From Sphingomicrobium astaxanthinifaciens (GTDB lineage Bacteria; Pseudomonadota; Alphaproteobacteria; Sphingomonadales; Sphingomonadaceae), in the NCBI RefSeq assembly GCF_022865105.1, contig NZ_JAKNYM010000002.1, positions 343,501 to 407,500 on the forward strand: a DNA stretch of 64,000 nucleotides, given 5' to 3'. How positions within the stretch are numbered: the first letter of the stretch is position 1; each line of letters starts with the position of its first letter. The translations under genes were made by a program, and so were the position numbers. Positions 26,819 through 35,427 of the stretch are shown here, piece by piece. The notes under the pieces are model-generated. The model was not told the origin of the DNA. It worked only from the letters and a program-made list of their open reading frames with translations, and ran no database searches.

Positions 26819-27435
26819 TCCGCGTGCTCGCCTTCCTCGCCGGCGACCGGCGCGGCGGTTCGGCCGCCGAGTTCGCGCTGGTGCTGCCGCTGCTCATCAT
26901 CCTGCTCTTCGGGATCCTCGATGCCGGGCGCTGGATGTGGGAATCGAACCAGCAGGAAAAGGCGACGCAGGCGGCGGCGCGCTGGGCGGTGGTGACCGAC
27001 CCGGTGTTCAGCGGGCTCGAGAGCTTCAGCTTCGCCACCGACTATTCCTCGCCGATCACCGGGGGCGACATCGTCCCCGCCGCCGATTTCGGTGGCGCGG
27101 TCTGCACCAACACCAGCTGCAACTGCACCGGCTCGGCGTGCGGCGAGATCAACTACTCCCACGATGCCGCCGCCTTCGACGCCATCCGGCAGATGATCGC
27201 CTACCATTATCGCCCGGTGCCGCCCGAGAACCTGACCATCCGGTACGACAATGTGGGGCTCGGCTTTTCGGGAGATCCCAACGGCCCCGACGTCGCGCCG
27301 CTGGTGACCGTGGAGCTGACGGGGCTGAGCTTCACCCCGCTGTTCTTCCAGATCCTCGGGATCAACGCGATCCCGATGCCCGACATCGCCACGGCGCTGA
27401 CCGCCGAGGACATGACGGGCGACTATTCGAATTGA
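26815..27435 (+). CDS. TadE-type minor pseudopilin 2 (TadF-like)
   Basis: 206 residues with the TadE-type N-terminus DRRGGSAAEFALVLPLLIIL and a single membrane helix. The periplasmic region has a tight Cys cluster CTNTSCNCTGSAC near residue 100, which is unusual for a pseudopilin and could be a disulfide knot or metal site. The tail PMPDIATALTAEDM resembles other TadE proteins. It is probably the TadF-equivalent second pseudopilin. The start overlaps the previous stop; the gap to cpaE is only 10 bases. Confidence 0.88.
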   Translation: MIRVLAFLAGDRRGGSAAEFALVLPLLIILLFGILDAGRWMWESNQQEKATQAAARWAVVTDPVFSGLESFSFATDYSSPITGGDIVPAADFGGAVCTNTSCNCTGSACGEINYSHDAAAFDAIRQMIAYHYRPVPPENLTIRYDNVGLGFSGDPNGPDVAPLVTVELTGLSFTPLFFQILGINAIPMPDIATALTAEDMTGDYSN

Positions 27436-27445
27436 TGAGAGAGAC

Positions 27446-28651
27446 ATGATGCGCATGAGTGGCGACAACCGCAGGGACAACAACTGGAAGGCTTCCGACA
27501 GCCGGCCCCCGGTGTTGCTCTACCTCAACGTCGCCGACGGCGATGCCGGCGCGCTGGCAGGGGCCGAGGCGGCGGGGCTGCCGCTCCAGCTCGTGATCAC
27601 CCGCCCGGGCGATACCATCGACCTCGGCGAGATCGACCGCGCCGCGGCCGCGATCATCCAATTGTCGGAGGACGAGGACGGCGCGGTCGAGCAGTTCGCC
27701 ACGCTCGCGAAGGCGACCGAGACCCCGCTGCTCGCCGCCGCCTTCGATCCCGGCCTCAGCTTTGTGCGCGCGCTGATCCGCGCCGGGGCCCACGATGTCA
27801 TCCCGCTGCCGCTCGACGTGGCCGAGCTCGAGACCTCGCTCCATCCGGTGCGCGACCAGATCCACGCGCGCGACCACCGCTCCAGCACCGGGCCGGCCAA
27901 GCTGGTGACCTTGATCAAGGCCGAGGGCGGGGTCGGCGCGACCGCGCTGATGACGCAGCTGGCGACCCGTTTTGCCGCGCACGAGCGCCGCGCGGGGCGC
28001 GAGGCGCTGTTGCTCGACCTCGACATCCAGTTCGGCGATGCCGCCTTCCAACTCGGGCTCCTCCCCAAGCTCGGGGTCGACGACCTGCTCGCGGCGGGCT
28101 CGCGGATGGACGGCGACATGATGCGCACCGTCGCGGCGCCGCACCCGAGCGGGTTGAGCATCATCGCCGCGCCCCCCGAAATCACCCGGCTCGACGCGAT
28201 GGACGTCGACCAGGCGCTCAAGCTGGCCGAGGCGGCGATGCAGGAATTCGGCACCGTCTTCGTCGATCTGCCGACCAACTGGACCGACTGGTCGCTGTCG
28301 CTGCTGGCGCGCTCGGACCTCGTCATCATGGTCTGCGAACTGTCGATCGCGAGCCTGCACCGCGCCAAGCGGCAGCTCGACCTGATCGCGAGCCAGGACC
28401 TCGGGCACCTCGACGTGCGAATCGCGGTCAACCGCTTCGAAAAGGGCCTGTTCAAGAATGTGACGCGCGAGGACGCCGAACGTGTGCTGGGGCGGCCGGT
28501 GGCGTACACGCTGGCCAACGACCATGCGACCATGACCGCCGCGATCGAACAGGGCATCCCGGTCGCCGAGATCCGCCGCAAGGGGGCGCTCAACCGGGAT
28601 CTCAAGACGCTCGAGGCCGATGTCACGGCAAGGTTGGGATTGGAGCGATGA
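27446..28651 (+). CDS. cpaE: Tad pilus localisation ATPase-like protein CpaE (TadZ)
   Basis: 401 residues, cytoplasmic. The N-terminal third is a degenerate receiver-like domain (PVLLYLNVADGDAGAL ... GAHDVIPLPLDVAELET). The C-terminal part is a MinD/ParA-type ATPase domain with deviant Walker A KAEGGVGATALM, switch region LLLDLDIQFGDAAFQLG and DLPTNWTDWS. The last Lys of the P-loop is Ala, common in this family, so ATP hydrolysis may be weak or absent. In other species the protein marks the polar site of pilus assembly. It overlaps cpaF by four bases. Confidence 0.94.
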   Translation: MMRMSGDNRRDNNWKASDSRPPVLLYLNVADGDAGALAGAEAAGLPLQLVITRPGDTIDLGEIDRAAAAIIQLSEDEDGAVEQFATLAKATETPLLAAAFDPGLSFVRALIRAGAHDVIPLPLDVAELETSLHPVRDQIHARDHRSSTGPAKLVTLIKAEGGVGATALMTQLATRFAAHERRAGREALLLDLDIQFGDAAFQLGLLPKLGVDDLLAAGSRMDGDMMRTVAAPHPSGLSIIAAPPEITRLDAMDVDQALKLAEAAMQEFGTVFVDLPTNWTDWSLSLLARSDLVIMVCELSIASLHRAKRQLDLIASQDLGHLDVRIAVNRFEKGLFKNVTREDAERVLGRPVAYTLANDHATMTAAIEQGIPVAEIRRKGALNRDLKTLEADVTARLGLER

Positions 28652-30069
28652 CCATGTTTCAGATCAAGAAAACGGCGGCGACCGAGGAGCAGGAGGGGGC
28701 CGAACCGACCGCGGCGATGGCCGAGGAGAACGACCGCGACCGCGAGGAAAAGCGGCGGCTGATGTCGGTCGGCGACGCGGGGGCCTTTGCCAAGCGCGAC
28801 GCCAACATCGACCTCAAGGTCGAGCTCCACCAGAGCCTGCTCGACCAGATCAACCTCGCCGCGCTCGACGCGATGAGCCGCGAGCAGGTCGCCGACGAGA
28901 TCGGGGACATCATCGCCGACGAGCTGGCCAAGAAGAGCCACGCGCTCAACGCCGCCGAGCGCAAGCAGCTGGTCGATGACGTGCTCGACGAACTGCTCGG
29001 GCTGGGCCCGCTCGAGCCGCTGCTCAAGGACACCACGATCACCGACATCCTCGTCAACGGCTACAACAACGTGTTCGTCGAACGCTTCGGCACGCTCGAA
29101 CGCTCGCCGGTGAGGTTCAAGGACGAGCGGCACCTCCTGCGCATCATCCAGAAGATCGTCTCCGACGTCGGGCGCCGGATCGATGAATCCTCGCCGATGG
29201 TCGATGCCCGGCTGGCCGACGGCAGCCGCGTCAACGCGGTGGTGCCCCCGCTCGCGCTCGACGGGTCGCTGCTGTCGATCCGCAAGTTTGCCAAGGTCCC
29301 GATCAGCCTCGATCGGCTGGTCGAAATCGGCTCGGTGCCCGAACCCGTGGCCGAGATCCTGCGCGGCTGCGTGGCGTCGCGGCGCAACGTGCTCATCTCG
29401 GGCGGGACCGGGTCGGGCAAGACGACGATGCTCAATGCCATGAGCGCGTTCATCGACAAGAGCGAGCGGATCGTCACGATCGAGGATTCGGCCGAACTCC
29501 AGCTCCAACAGGAGCATGTCGCGCGGCTCGAGACGCGCCCGCCCAACGTCGAGGGGCGCGGCGAGGTGGCGATGCGCGACCTCGTCAAGAACGCGCTGCG
29601 CATGCGCCCCGACCGCATCATCGTCGGCGAGGTGCGCGCCGGGGAGGCGTTCGACATGCTGCAGGCGATGAACACCGGGCACGAGGGATCGATGACCACG
29701 GTCCACGCCAACACCCCGCGCGATGCGCTCGCGCGCGTGGAGCAGATGATCGGCATGGCCGGGGTCGACATGCCCGCCAAGGCGGCGCGCGCGCAGATCG
29801 CCAGCGCGGTCAACGTCATCATCCAGGTCAGCCGCCTGTCCGACGGGCGGCGGCGCCTGACGAGTGTTTCGGAAATCACCGGGATGGAGGGGGAAGTGAT
29901 CACCTTGCAGGAAATCTTCCGGTTCCGCTTGCGCGGCCGCGAGAGCGACGGGTCGGTCAAGGGCAGCTTCGAGGCCACCGGGATCCGCCCGCGTTTCCTC
30001 GACGCCTTCGACGCCCATGGCATCGCGGTCAGCTCCGAGCTGTTCCGTCCCGACGCGAAGCTCGACTGA
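28648..30069 (+). CDS. cpaF: Tad pilus assembly ATPase CpaF (TadA)
   Basis: 473 residues, cytoplasmic secretion ATPase of the type II/IV superfamily that powers pilus extension and retraction. Walker A ISGGTGSGKTTML lies near residues 250-262; the Asp box and Walker B region are IVTIEDSAELQLQ and RPDRIIVGEVRAGEAFDML, and the His box is GHEGSMTTVHANTP. The N-terminal 90 residues are charged and include the helical domain of CpaF proteins. It overlaps cpaE by four bases and tadB by one. Confidence 0.97.
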   Translation: MTMFQIKKTAATEEQEGAEPTAAMAEENDRDREEKRRLMSVGDAGAFAKRDANIDLKVELHQSLLDQINLAALDAMSREQVADEIGDIIADELAKKSHALNAAERKQLVDDVLDELLGLGPLEPLLKDTTITDILVNGYNNVFVERFGTLERSPVRFKDERHLLRIIQKIVSDVGRRIDESSPMVDARLADGSRVNAVVPPLALDGSLLSIRKFAKVPISLDRLVEIGSVPEPVAEILRGCVASRRNVLISGGTGSGKTTMLNAMSAFIDKSERIVTIEDSAELQLQQEHVARLETRPPNVEGRGEVAMRDLVKNALRMRPDRIIVGEVRAGEAFDMLQAMNTGHEGSMTTVHANTPRDALARVEQMIGMAGVDMPAKAARAQIASAVNVIIQVSRLSDGRRRLTSVSEITGMEGEVITLQEIFRFRLRGRESDGSVKGSFEATGIRPRFLDAFDAHGIAVSSELFRPDAKLD

Positions 30070-31067
30070 TGGACGTCTTCATCCGCGTCCTCTTCCTCGC
30101 GCTCATCACGCTCGCCGTGATGGTCGTCGCGGGGCTGACCACCAACGTCGTCCTCGCCAGCCGCCGTCATGGCGGGGCGATCAACCGCCGCCTCGGCATG
30201 ATCGAGAGCGGGGTGAGCCGCGAGGAGACGATGCTGCGGTTGCGGCGCCGGGCCTTCTCGATGGGCGAGGGGGTGCCCGGGCCGATCCGCCGCTGGGGCG
30301 ACCTGTTGCACCGCAAGCTGGTGCAGGCGGGCGTGACCACCCCGTCGGTGACGATGGTCACCGCGCTGATGCTGGCCCCGATCGCGCTGTTCCTCGTCTT
30401 CGCGGGGCTGTCCTACGCGCTCGGGGGCGGGCTCGCCGCGGGGCGCATCATGCTGTTCGCGGTGCTGGCGATGATCATCGGCGCGCTGCTGCCGATCGTG
30501 GTCATCAACCTGATCGCCGATCGGCGACGCAAGAAAATGGCCGAGCAGTTCCCGGTCGCGCTCGACATCTTCGTGCGCGGGTTGCGCGCGGGGCACCCGG
30601 TGGCCGCCGCGCTCGAGATGCTCACGGTCGAGATGCCCGACCCGATCGGCTCCGAATTCGGGCTGGTGGTCGACGAGGTGACCTACGGCGCCGACCTGCG
30701 CGAGGCGCTCGAGGAGATGGCCGAGCGCTGGGACCTCGACGACCTGCGGATGTTCGTGGTCAGCCTGTCGGTGCAGGCCGAGACCGGGGGCAACCTCGCC
30801 GAGGTGCTCGACAATCTGGCCAAGGTGATCCGCGACCGCCACGCGCTGTTCATGAAGGTGCGCGCGCTGTCCTCCGAAGGGCGCATGACCGCGTGGATCC
30901 TGTCGGTGCTGCCGCTGTTCGCCTTCATGATCGTGTTCCTCGGCAACCCGCAATTCTTCCTCGAGGTCGCTGATGACCCGGCCTTCGTTCCGAGCTTCGG
31001 CGTGCTCGTCCTCATGTGGTTCATCGGAGTGATGATGATCCGCAAGCTCATCGACCTCAAGGTGTAG
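30069..31067 (+). CDS. tadB: Tad pilus inner-membrane platform protein TadB
   Basis: 332 residues. A first membrane helix (FLALITLAVMVVAGLTTNV), two more near residues 95-150, then the type II secretion F-like domain (AEQFPVALDIFVRGLRAGHPVAAALEML, TGGNLAEVLDNLAKVIRDRH) and a final helix pair. TadB and TadC form the membrane platform on which CpaF acts. Its start overlaps the cpaF stop by one base (TGATG). Confidence 0.95.
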   Translation: MDVFIRVLFLALITLAVMVVAGLTTNVVLASRRHGGAINRRLGMIESGVSREETMLRLRRRAFSMGEGVPGPIRRWGDLLHRKLVQAGVTTPSVTMVTALMLAPIALFLVFAGLSYALGGGLAAGRIMLFAVLAMIIGALLPIVVINLIADRRRKKMAEQFPVALDIFVRGLRAGHPVAAALEMLTVEMPDPIGSEFGLVVDEVTYGADLREALEEMAERWDLDDLRMFVVSLSVQAETGGNLAEVLDNLAKVIRDRHALFMKVRALSSEGRMTAWILSVLPLFAFMIVFLGNPQFFLEVADDPAFVPSFGVLVLMWFIGVMMIRKLIDLKV

Positions 31068-31071
31068 ACCG

Positions 31072-32046
31072 ATGCTCGACTATCTCCTCGACAATGACTT
31101 CGCGCGCTATGCCGCGCTGCTCCTCCTGTTCGCGGCGGTGGCGATCGTGGTGGTGATCGGCGCCAACCTCGTCGAGCAGCGCCGCGGGGTGCGCTCGCGG
31201 CTCGAGACCGACAAGGGGGTGTCCGCGGCGACGGCGACGACCGGCGCGGCGCGGCTGCGCGGCGAGCAGCAGCGCGGGGCCTGGATCGACATCGTCAACC
31301 AGCTCGAGAAGCGCGGCGTCAACCTCGTCTCGACCACCGACCAGGGGCTGCGGCGCAAGCTCGTCGCGGCGGGCTACGAGGATCCGAGCGCGCCGCGCGT
31401 GTTCACCCTCGTCCGCATCATCTCGACGCTCGCCTTCCCGTTGCTGCTCGTCGCCTACAGCTTCGTCAGCGGCACGCAGCTCGGACTCGCCTCGAGCTAT
31501 TTCATGGCGGTGTTCGCCGCCGGGCTCGGCTACGTCATCCCCATCCTCGTCATCCAGGCCAAGGCCGACCGGCGCAAGGAAGAGCTGCTCAACGGCTTTC
31601 CCGACGCGCTCGACCTGATGCTCGTCTGCGTCGAGGCGGGGCTCGGGCTCGAGGTCGCGTTCGACCGGGTCGGGCAGGAGATGTTCCATTCGCACCCCGA
31701 CCTCGCGCGCCATTTCGCCGGGGTCGTGCTCGAGCTGCGCGCCGGGCGCAGCCGCGAGGATGCGCTGCGGCGGTTTGCCGACCGCGCCGGGGTCGACGAG
31801 ATCCGCGCCTTCTCGACGCTGCTGATCCAGAGCCAGAAGCTGGGCAGCTCGGTCGCCGCGACGCTGCGCGTCTACGCCGCCGAGATGCGCGAGAAACGAC
31901 GGATGCGGGCGGAGGAACGCGCGCACCGGCTGCCGGTGCTGCTGGCGTTGCCGCTGGTCGGCTGCATGCTGCCGGTGATGATCGGGGTGCTGATGGTGCC
32001 GGCGGTGATCCGCGCCATGCGCACGGTGGTGCCCGCGCTCGGCTGA
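31072..32046 (+). CDS. tadC: Tad pilus inner-membrane platform protein TadC
   Basis: 324 residues, paralogue of TadB. It has an N-terminal helix (ALLLLFAAVAIVVVIGANL), further helices around residues 110-165, and the F-like domain with NGFPDALDLMLVCVEAGLGLE and IQSQKLGSSVAATLRVYAAE. It forms a heteromeric platform with TadB. It starts four bases after the tadB stop. Confidence 0.95.
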   Translation: MLDYLLDNDFARYAALLLLFAAVAIVVVIGANLVEQRRGVRSRLETDKGVSAATATTGAARLRGEQQRGAWIDIVNQLEKRGVNLVSTTDQGLRRKLVAAGYEDPSAPRVFTLVRIISTLAFPLLLVAYSFVSGTQLGLASSYFMAVFAAGLGYVIPILVIQAKADRRKEELLNGFPDALDLMLVCVEAGLGLEVAFDRVGQEMFHSHPDLARHFAGVVLELRAGRSREDALRRFADRAGVDEIRAFSTLLIQSQKLGSSVAATLRVYAAEMREKRRMRAEERAHRLPVLLALPLVGCMLPVMIGVLMVPAVIRAMRTVVPALG

Positions 32047-32088
32047 GCGCGAACGAGGAACGAGCAACGAGGAAGAAGGGGGACGACG

Positions 32089-33603
32089 ATGCGCAACCTG
32101 ATGATCCTGCCGCTGATGATGACCGCCGCCTGCGCGGCGCCCGGGGTCGACGTGCGAATGATCGACCGCGGGATCTCGAGCGCGCAGCTCGGGGTCGAGG
32201 CGCGGCTCGCCGAGGCCGACGGGTTGCTCGCGGTGGGCAGCACCGGGCTCGCGATCGAGGGCTATCGCAAGGCGCTCCGGCTCGACCCGCGCTCGGCGCG
32301 CGCAAACGCCGGGCTGGCGCGCGCCTACGACCGGATGGGCCGGTTCGACCTGTCGCGTCGCTATTACGAGACCGCGCTCGCGCATGCGCCGGGCGACCCA
32401 GCGCTCTACGAGGCCTTCGCCGCCTCGAAGATGCGGCAGGGCGACCGCGCGGGCGCCAGCGCGCTGCTCGCCGAGGCCGCCGACCGGCAGGCCCGCCACG
32501 CCGCGCTGGCCGCGCGCGCGGCCGCGGAGGTCGCGCCGCCGCCGCCACCCGTTGCGCTGGCCCGCGCCCCCGCACCGGCACCCGCGCCCGCGCCCACGCG
32601 CGCGGCACCCGACACGGATGCGAGCGTGGTCGCGACCGGCCCCCGGCTCGAGCGGCTGAGCGGGCACGAGGTGCTGCTCGCCAGCACGGGCAGCCCGGCC
32701 TTGCCCGCCGCTGCCGCGCCCGTTGCCGCGCCCGCCGCGCGCCTCGCCACCGCGCGCGCCTTCGCGCGCGAGGAGCTCGGCGATCGCCGGGGCGCGCTGG
32801 CCGCGCCCGTCGACGATCGCCCCGCGATTATCACCCTCGTGTCGCGCGACACGCGCCCGGGCGAGGGGCTCGAGGTGACGACCCCCGCGCCGCTCGCGAT
32901 GGCGAGCGCGATCAACGGGCCGCTCCCCGCACCGGGCGCTTCGGGCGTGGTGCCGATGGTGTCGGCGATGATGGCCGCGCCGCTGGCCGCCAGCCCGGTG
33001 GTCGCGCCCCCGGCTCCGGCGCTGCCCGCCGCCGCGATCCCGGTCACCAGCCTTGCCATGGCCGCCGCGCCGGCCCCGACCCCGCTGGTCGCGCCGCCCG
33101 CGCCCTCGCGCGCGCCGGTGGCGGCGAGCGCACTGCTCGCCGCGCGCCCCGCGCCCGTCGCCGCGACGATCACCGTGATCGACACCGCGATGATCGCGGC
33201 GGTCGCGCTGGCCAGCGACGTCAGCCTCAGCGGGGCCACCGCCCCCATCGCCCCGCCCCCGCCAGTGGCGCCCGTCGCGGCGCCCGGCGCCGAGGTGCGC
33301 GCGCCCGCGATGATGCCGGCGATCGCGCCGCCGCCCCCCGTCGCACCCGTGCACGCGGCGGTCACGCTCGCCGCGCAGGCGGGCAACCTGGCCGCGGCAG
33401 CGGGGATCGGGCCGCACGCCATCCATGACGGATCGGCCCGCCGCGCGCGCTCGATCATCCTCTACCCCGAGGGGGGCGAGGCCGCGGCGCGGCGACTGGC
33501 CGCGCGGCTCGGCCTGCGGGTCACGGTCCAGCGCGGCCCGGTCGACCGGGTCACGCTCCACCTCGGCAGGGACGCCGCGCGCGCCCTGCTGCCGCAGGGG
33601 TGA
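32089..33603 (+). CDS. TPR lipoprotein with Pro/Ala-rich linker (TadD-like)
   Basis: 504 residues. The N-terminus MRNLMILPLMMTAACAAP is a signal with a plausible lipobox TAAC. Two or three TPR units follow (GLAIEGYRKALRLDPRSARANAGL, RFDLSRRYYETALAHAPGDPALYEA). Residues about 145-430 are low-complexity Ala/Pro/Val, likely an extended spacer. The last 55 residues (IILYPEGGEAAARRLAARLG ... LHLGRDAARALL) look like a LytR-C-type domain. TadD is the TPR lipoprotein of Tad systems; this one has an unusual long linker and extra C-terminal domain. RBS GAGGAAG is preceded by short AACGAGGA repeats. Confidence 0.75.
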   Translation: MRNLMILPLMMTAACAAPGVDVRMIDRGISSAQLGVEARLAEADGLLAVGSTGLAIEGYRKALRLDPRSARANAGLARAYDRMGRFDLSRRYYETALAHAPGDPALYEAFAASKMRQGDRAGASALLAEAADRQARHAALAARAAAEVAPPPPPVALARAPAPAPAPAPTRAAPDTDASVVATGPRLERLSGHEVLLASTGSPALPAAAAPVAAPAARLATARAFAREELGDRRGALAAPVDDRPAIITLVSRDTRPGEGLEVTTPAPLAMASAINGPLPAPGASGVVPMVSAMMAAPLAASPVVAPPAPALPAAAIPVTSLAMAAAPAPTPLVAPPAPSRAPVAASALLAARPAPVAATITVIDTAMIAAVALASDVSLSGATAPIAPPPPVAPVAAPGAEVRAPAMMPAIAPPPPVAPVHAAVTLAAQAGNLAAAAGIGPHAIHDGSARRARSIILYPEGGEAAARRLAARLGLRVTVQRGPVDRVTLHLGRDAARALLPQG

Positions 33604-34460
33604 TGCGCGCCGGCTGGGCCCTCATCGCGCTGCTCTCGCTGCCCGCCGCGGCAGCGCCGCCCGCGCCCGCGCCCGCGCCCGCCGCGCGCGCCGCGACCGA
33701 CGAGGCGGCGCGGCTGCTCGCCGAGACCGATCATGCGATCCGCATGGGGCGATACGAGCAGGCGCGGATCCTGCTTGCGCAGGCGCAGGTCGCGGGCGCG
33801 AGCGCGAGCGCGAGCGAGACCCGCGCGGGCGACCTTGCCTTCGCGCGCCGCGACTGGGACAGCGCCTACGGGCTGTATCGCGGGCTGATCGCGCGCGGCG
33901 CGGGCGACGCGGCGATGGCGGCGCGCGCGGCCCGCGCCGCGCTCGAACTGGGGCGGCTCGACGAGGCCGCAAGCTGGCTCGACCGCGCGCTGGCAGACGA
34001 AGCGGTGGCGCGCGACTGGCGGCACTGGAACCTGCGCGGGGTGATCGCCGACCGCAGGGGCGAGGGCGCGCGCGCCGAGGCCGCCTATGCGCGCGGCGCC
34101 GCGCTCGCCCCCGAGCAGGCGATGCTGCTCAACAACTGGGCCTTTTCGAACATGCTGCGCGGGCGTTGGGCCGAGGCGGCGGCGCTGGGGCGCCGCGCCG
34201 CCGCGCTCGCGCCCGACCGGCCGCTCTATGCCGCCAACCGCGATTTCGCGAGCTGGGCGGCGGGTGCCGCCTTGCCCGAGCGGCGCGCGGACGAGCCCGC
34301 CGCCGCCTTCGCGGCGCGGCTCAACGATGCCGGGGTGGCGGCCGCGCTCGGCGGCGATGCCGCGCGCGCGCGCGCCGCCTTTACCCGCGCGCTCGGCATC
34401 TCTAGCACTCATTACGAGCGCGCTGCCACCAATCTCGAAAGGCTCGACCCCGCCCGATGA
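33603..34460 (+). CDS. second TPR protein of the tad locus
   Basis: 285 residues. The signal peptide (WALIALLSLPAAAAP) is followed by several TPR-like helical repeats, e.g. DWDSAYGLYRGLIARG, RHWNLRGVIADRRGEGARAEAAYARGAALAPEQ, and a final repeat GDAARARAAFTRALGISSTHY. It is a periplasmic scaffold that could play the TadD role instead of, or with, the preceding gene. The ATG overlaps the previous stop by one base; a GTG one codon earlier is an alternative. It overlaps cpaA by four bases. Confidence 0.8.
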   Translation: MRAGWALIALLSLPAAAAPPAPAPAPAARAATDEAARLLAETDHAIRMGRYEQARILLAQAQVAGASASASETRAGDLAFARRDWDSAYGLYRGLIARGAGDAAMAARAARAALELGRLDEAASWLDRALADEAVARDWRHWNLRGVIADRRGEGARAEAAYARGAALAPEQAMLLNNWAFSNMLRGRWAEAAALGRRAAALAPDRPLYAANRDFASWAAGAALPERRADEPAAAFAARLNDAGVAAALGGDAARARAAFTRALGISSTHYERAATNLERLDPAR

Positions 34461-34924
34461 CCCTCGCTGCCCTCGCGCCCGACTGGCTGTTCCTCCTGTT
34501 CGGGCTCGCCTTTCTCTATGCCGCCGCGATTGACATCCACCAGCGCCGGATCCCCAATGCCGCGCCCATCGCGCTCGCGCTTGGTGGCCTCGTGGCGGCC
34601 GCGCTCGCGGGGCCCGAGGCGAGCCTGTGGCAGAACGGGCTGCTGTTCGTCGCCATCCTCGTGGTCGGCACCTTCAGCTTCGGGCGCGGCTGGCTGGGCG
34701 GGGGCGACGTCAAGCTGCTCGCCGCGGCGAGCCTCTGGTTCGGCCTTGCCGACGGCGCGCGGATGATCGTCGCCACCGTCCTCATCGGCGGGGTGCTGAC
34801 GCTGCTGATGCTGATGGGGCGGATCGCCTTTCGCGGCAAGGATCGCGAGAAGGCCCGGCTGATCCCCTATGGGGTGGCGATCGCGCTCGGCGCGGTCGGG
34901 ACCGGGCTGTGGCTGCGGGGCTGA
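34457..34924 (+). CDS. cpaA: prepilin peptidase CpaA (TadV)
   Basis: 155 residues, polytopic inner-membrane aspartic protease with about five helices. The two catalytic Asp motifs are visible: AAAIDIHQRRIPN near residue 27 and GWLGGGDVKLL near residue 80. It lacks the N-methyltransferase domain of PilD-type enzymes, as expected for Tad systems. It would cut the leader of Flp and the TadE/TadG pseudopilins. The start overlaps the preceding TPR gene. Confidence 0.95.
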   Translation: MTLAALAPDWLFLLFGLAFLYAAAIDIHQRRIPNAAPIALALGGLVAAALAGPEASLWQNGLLFVAILVVGTFSFGRGWLGGGDVKLLAAASLWFGLADGARMIVATVLIGGVLTLLMLMGRIAFRGKDREKARLIPYGVAIALGAVGTGLWLRG

Positions 34925-35385
34925 TCGCGGCGAGCCTCGCGCTTGCCGCCCTCGCCCCCGAGCCGCTCGGCGGCGATGCCCGCTGGGCGGCCTTCCGCTG
35001 GGAGGACGGGCGCTGCGAGGCGCGCGGGCGCGGCTGGCGCGTGCTGCCCGACAGCCAGCGTCACCGCCAGCCGATGATCAGCTTCCTGTTCGAGGAAGGC
35101 GCCGCGCCCTACCTGCACGTCCGGCTGCGCCGCGCCGTCGCGCCCAACACCCGGGTCCAGCTGGTGGTCGACGAGACGCCCTTCCTCCTGACCGGCGAGG
35201 GGCACAGCGCCTTCGCGGGCAGCGCCGAGGCGCTGGCGGTGATCGCGGCGTTGCGCACCGCCGCCAAGCTGCGGGTGACCGCGCGCCACCGCGGCGGCGG
35301 GCGCTTTACCGATTATTATCCGGTGGGCGGGGTCCCCGCGGCGATCGACGCCGCCGCGACCGGATGTGCGCGTGCGCCTCGTTAG
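34909..35385 (+). CDS. exported protein of unknown function at the end of the tad locus
   Basis: About 158 residues from a GTG that lies 16 bases inside cpaA. The N-terminus AAGLIAASLALAALAPEP is a signal peptide. The mature part is a compact alpha/beta sequence (RWAAFRWEDGRCEARGRGWR, FEEGAAPYLHVRLRRAVAPN, QLVVDETPFLLTG) with two Cys, one near each end, and no known domain. No ATG is available before the hydrophobic segment, so the start is uncertain. Its overlap with cpaA suggests a functional tie to the pilus locus. Confidence 0.65.
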   Translation: MAAGLIAASLALAALAPEPLGGDARWAAFRWEDGRCEARGRGWRVLPDSQRHRQPMISFLFEEGAAPYLHVRLRRAVAPNTRVQLVVDETPFLLTGEGHSAFAGSAEALAVIAALRTAAKLRVTARHRGGGRFTDYYPVGGVPAAIDAAATGCARAPR

Positions 35386-35427
35386 GGCTGGAAAAAGTTC
35401 GCCAAAGCAACTAGATCGCCCCCGATC

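Noticed and set aside
31057-33561. An 834-codon minus-strand frame across tadC and the TPR gene
   Set aside because: It spans two well-supported genes, has Arg/Gly-rich composition, and shows no domain.
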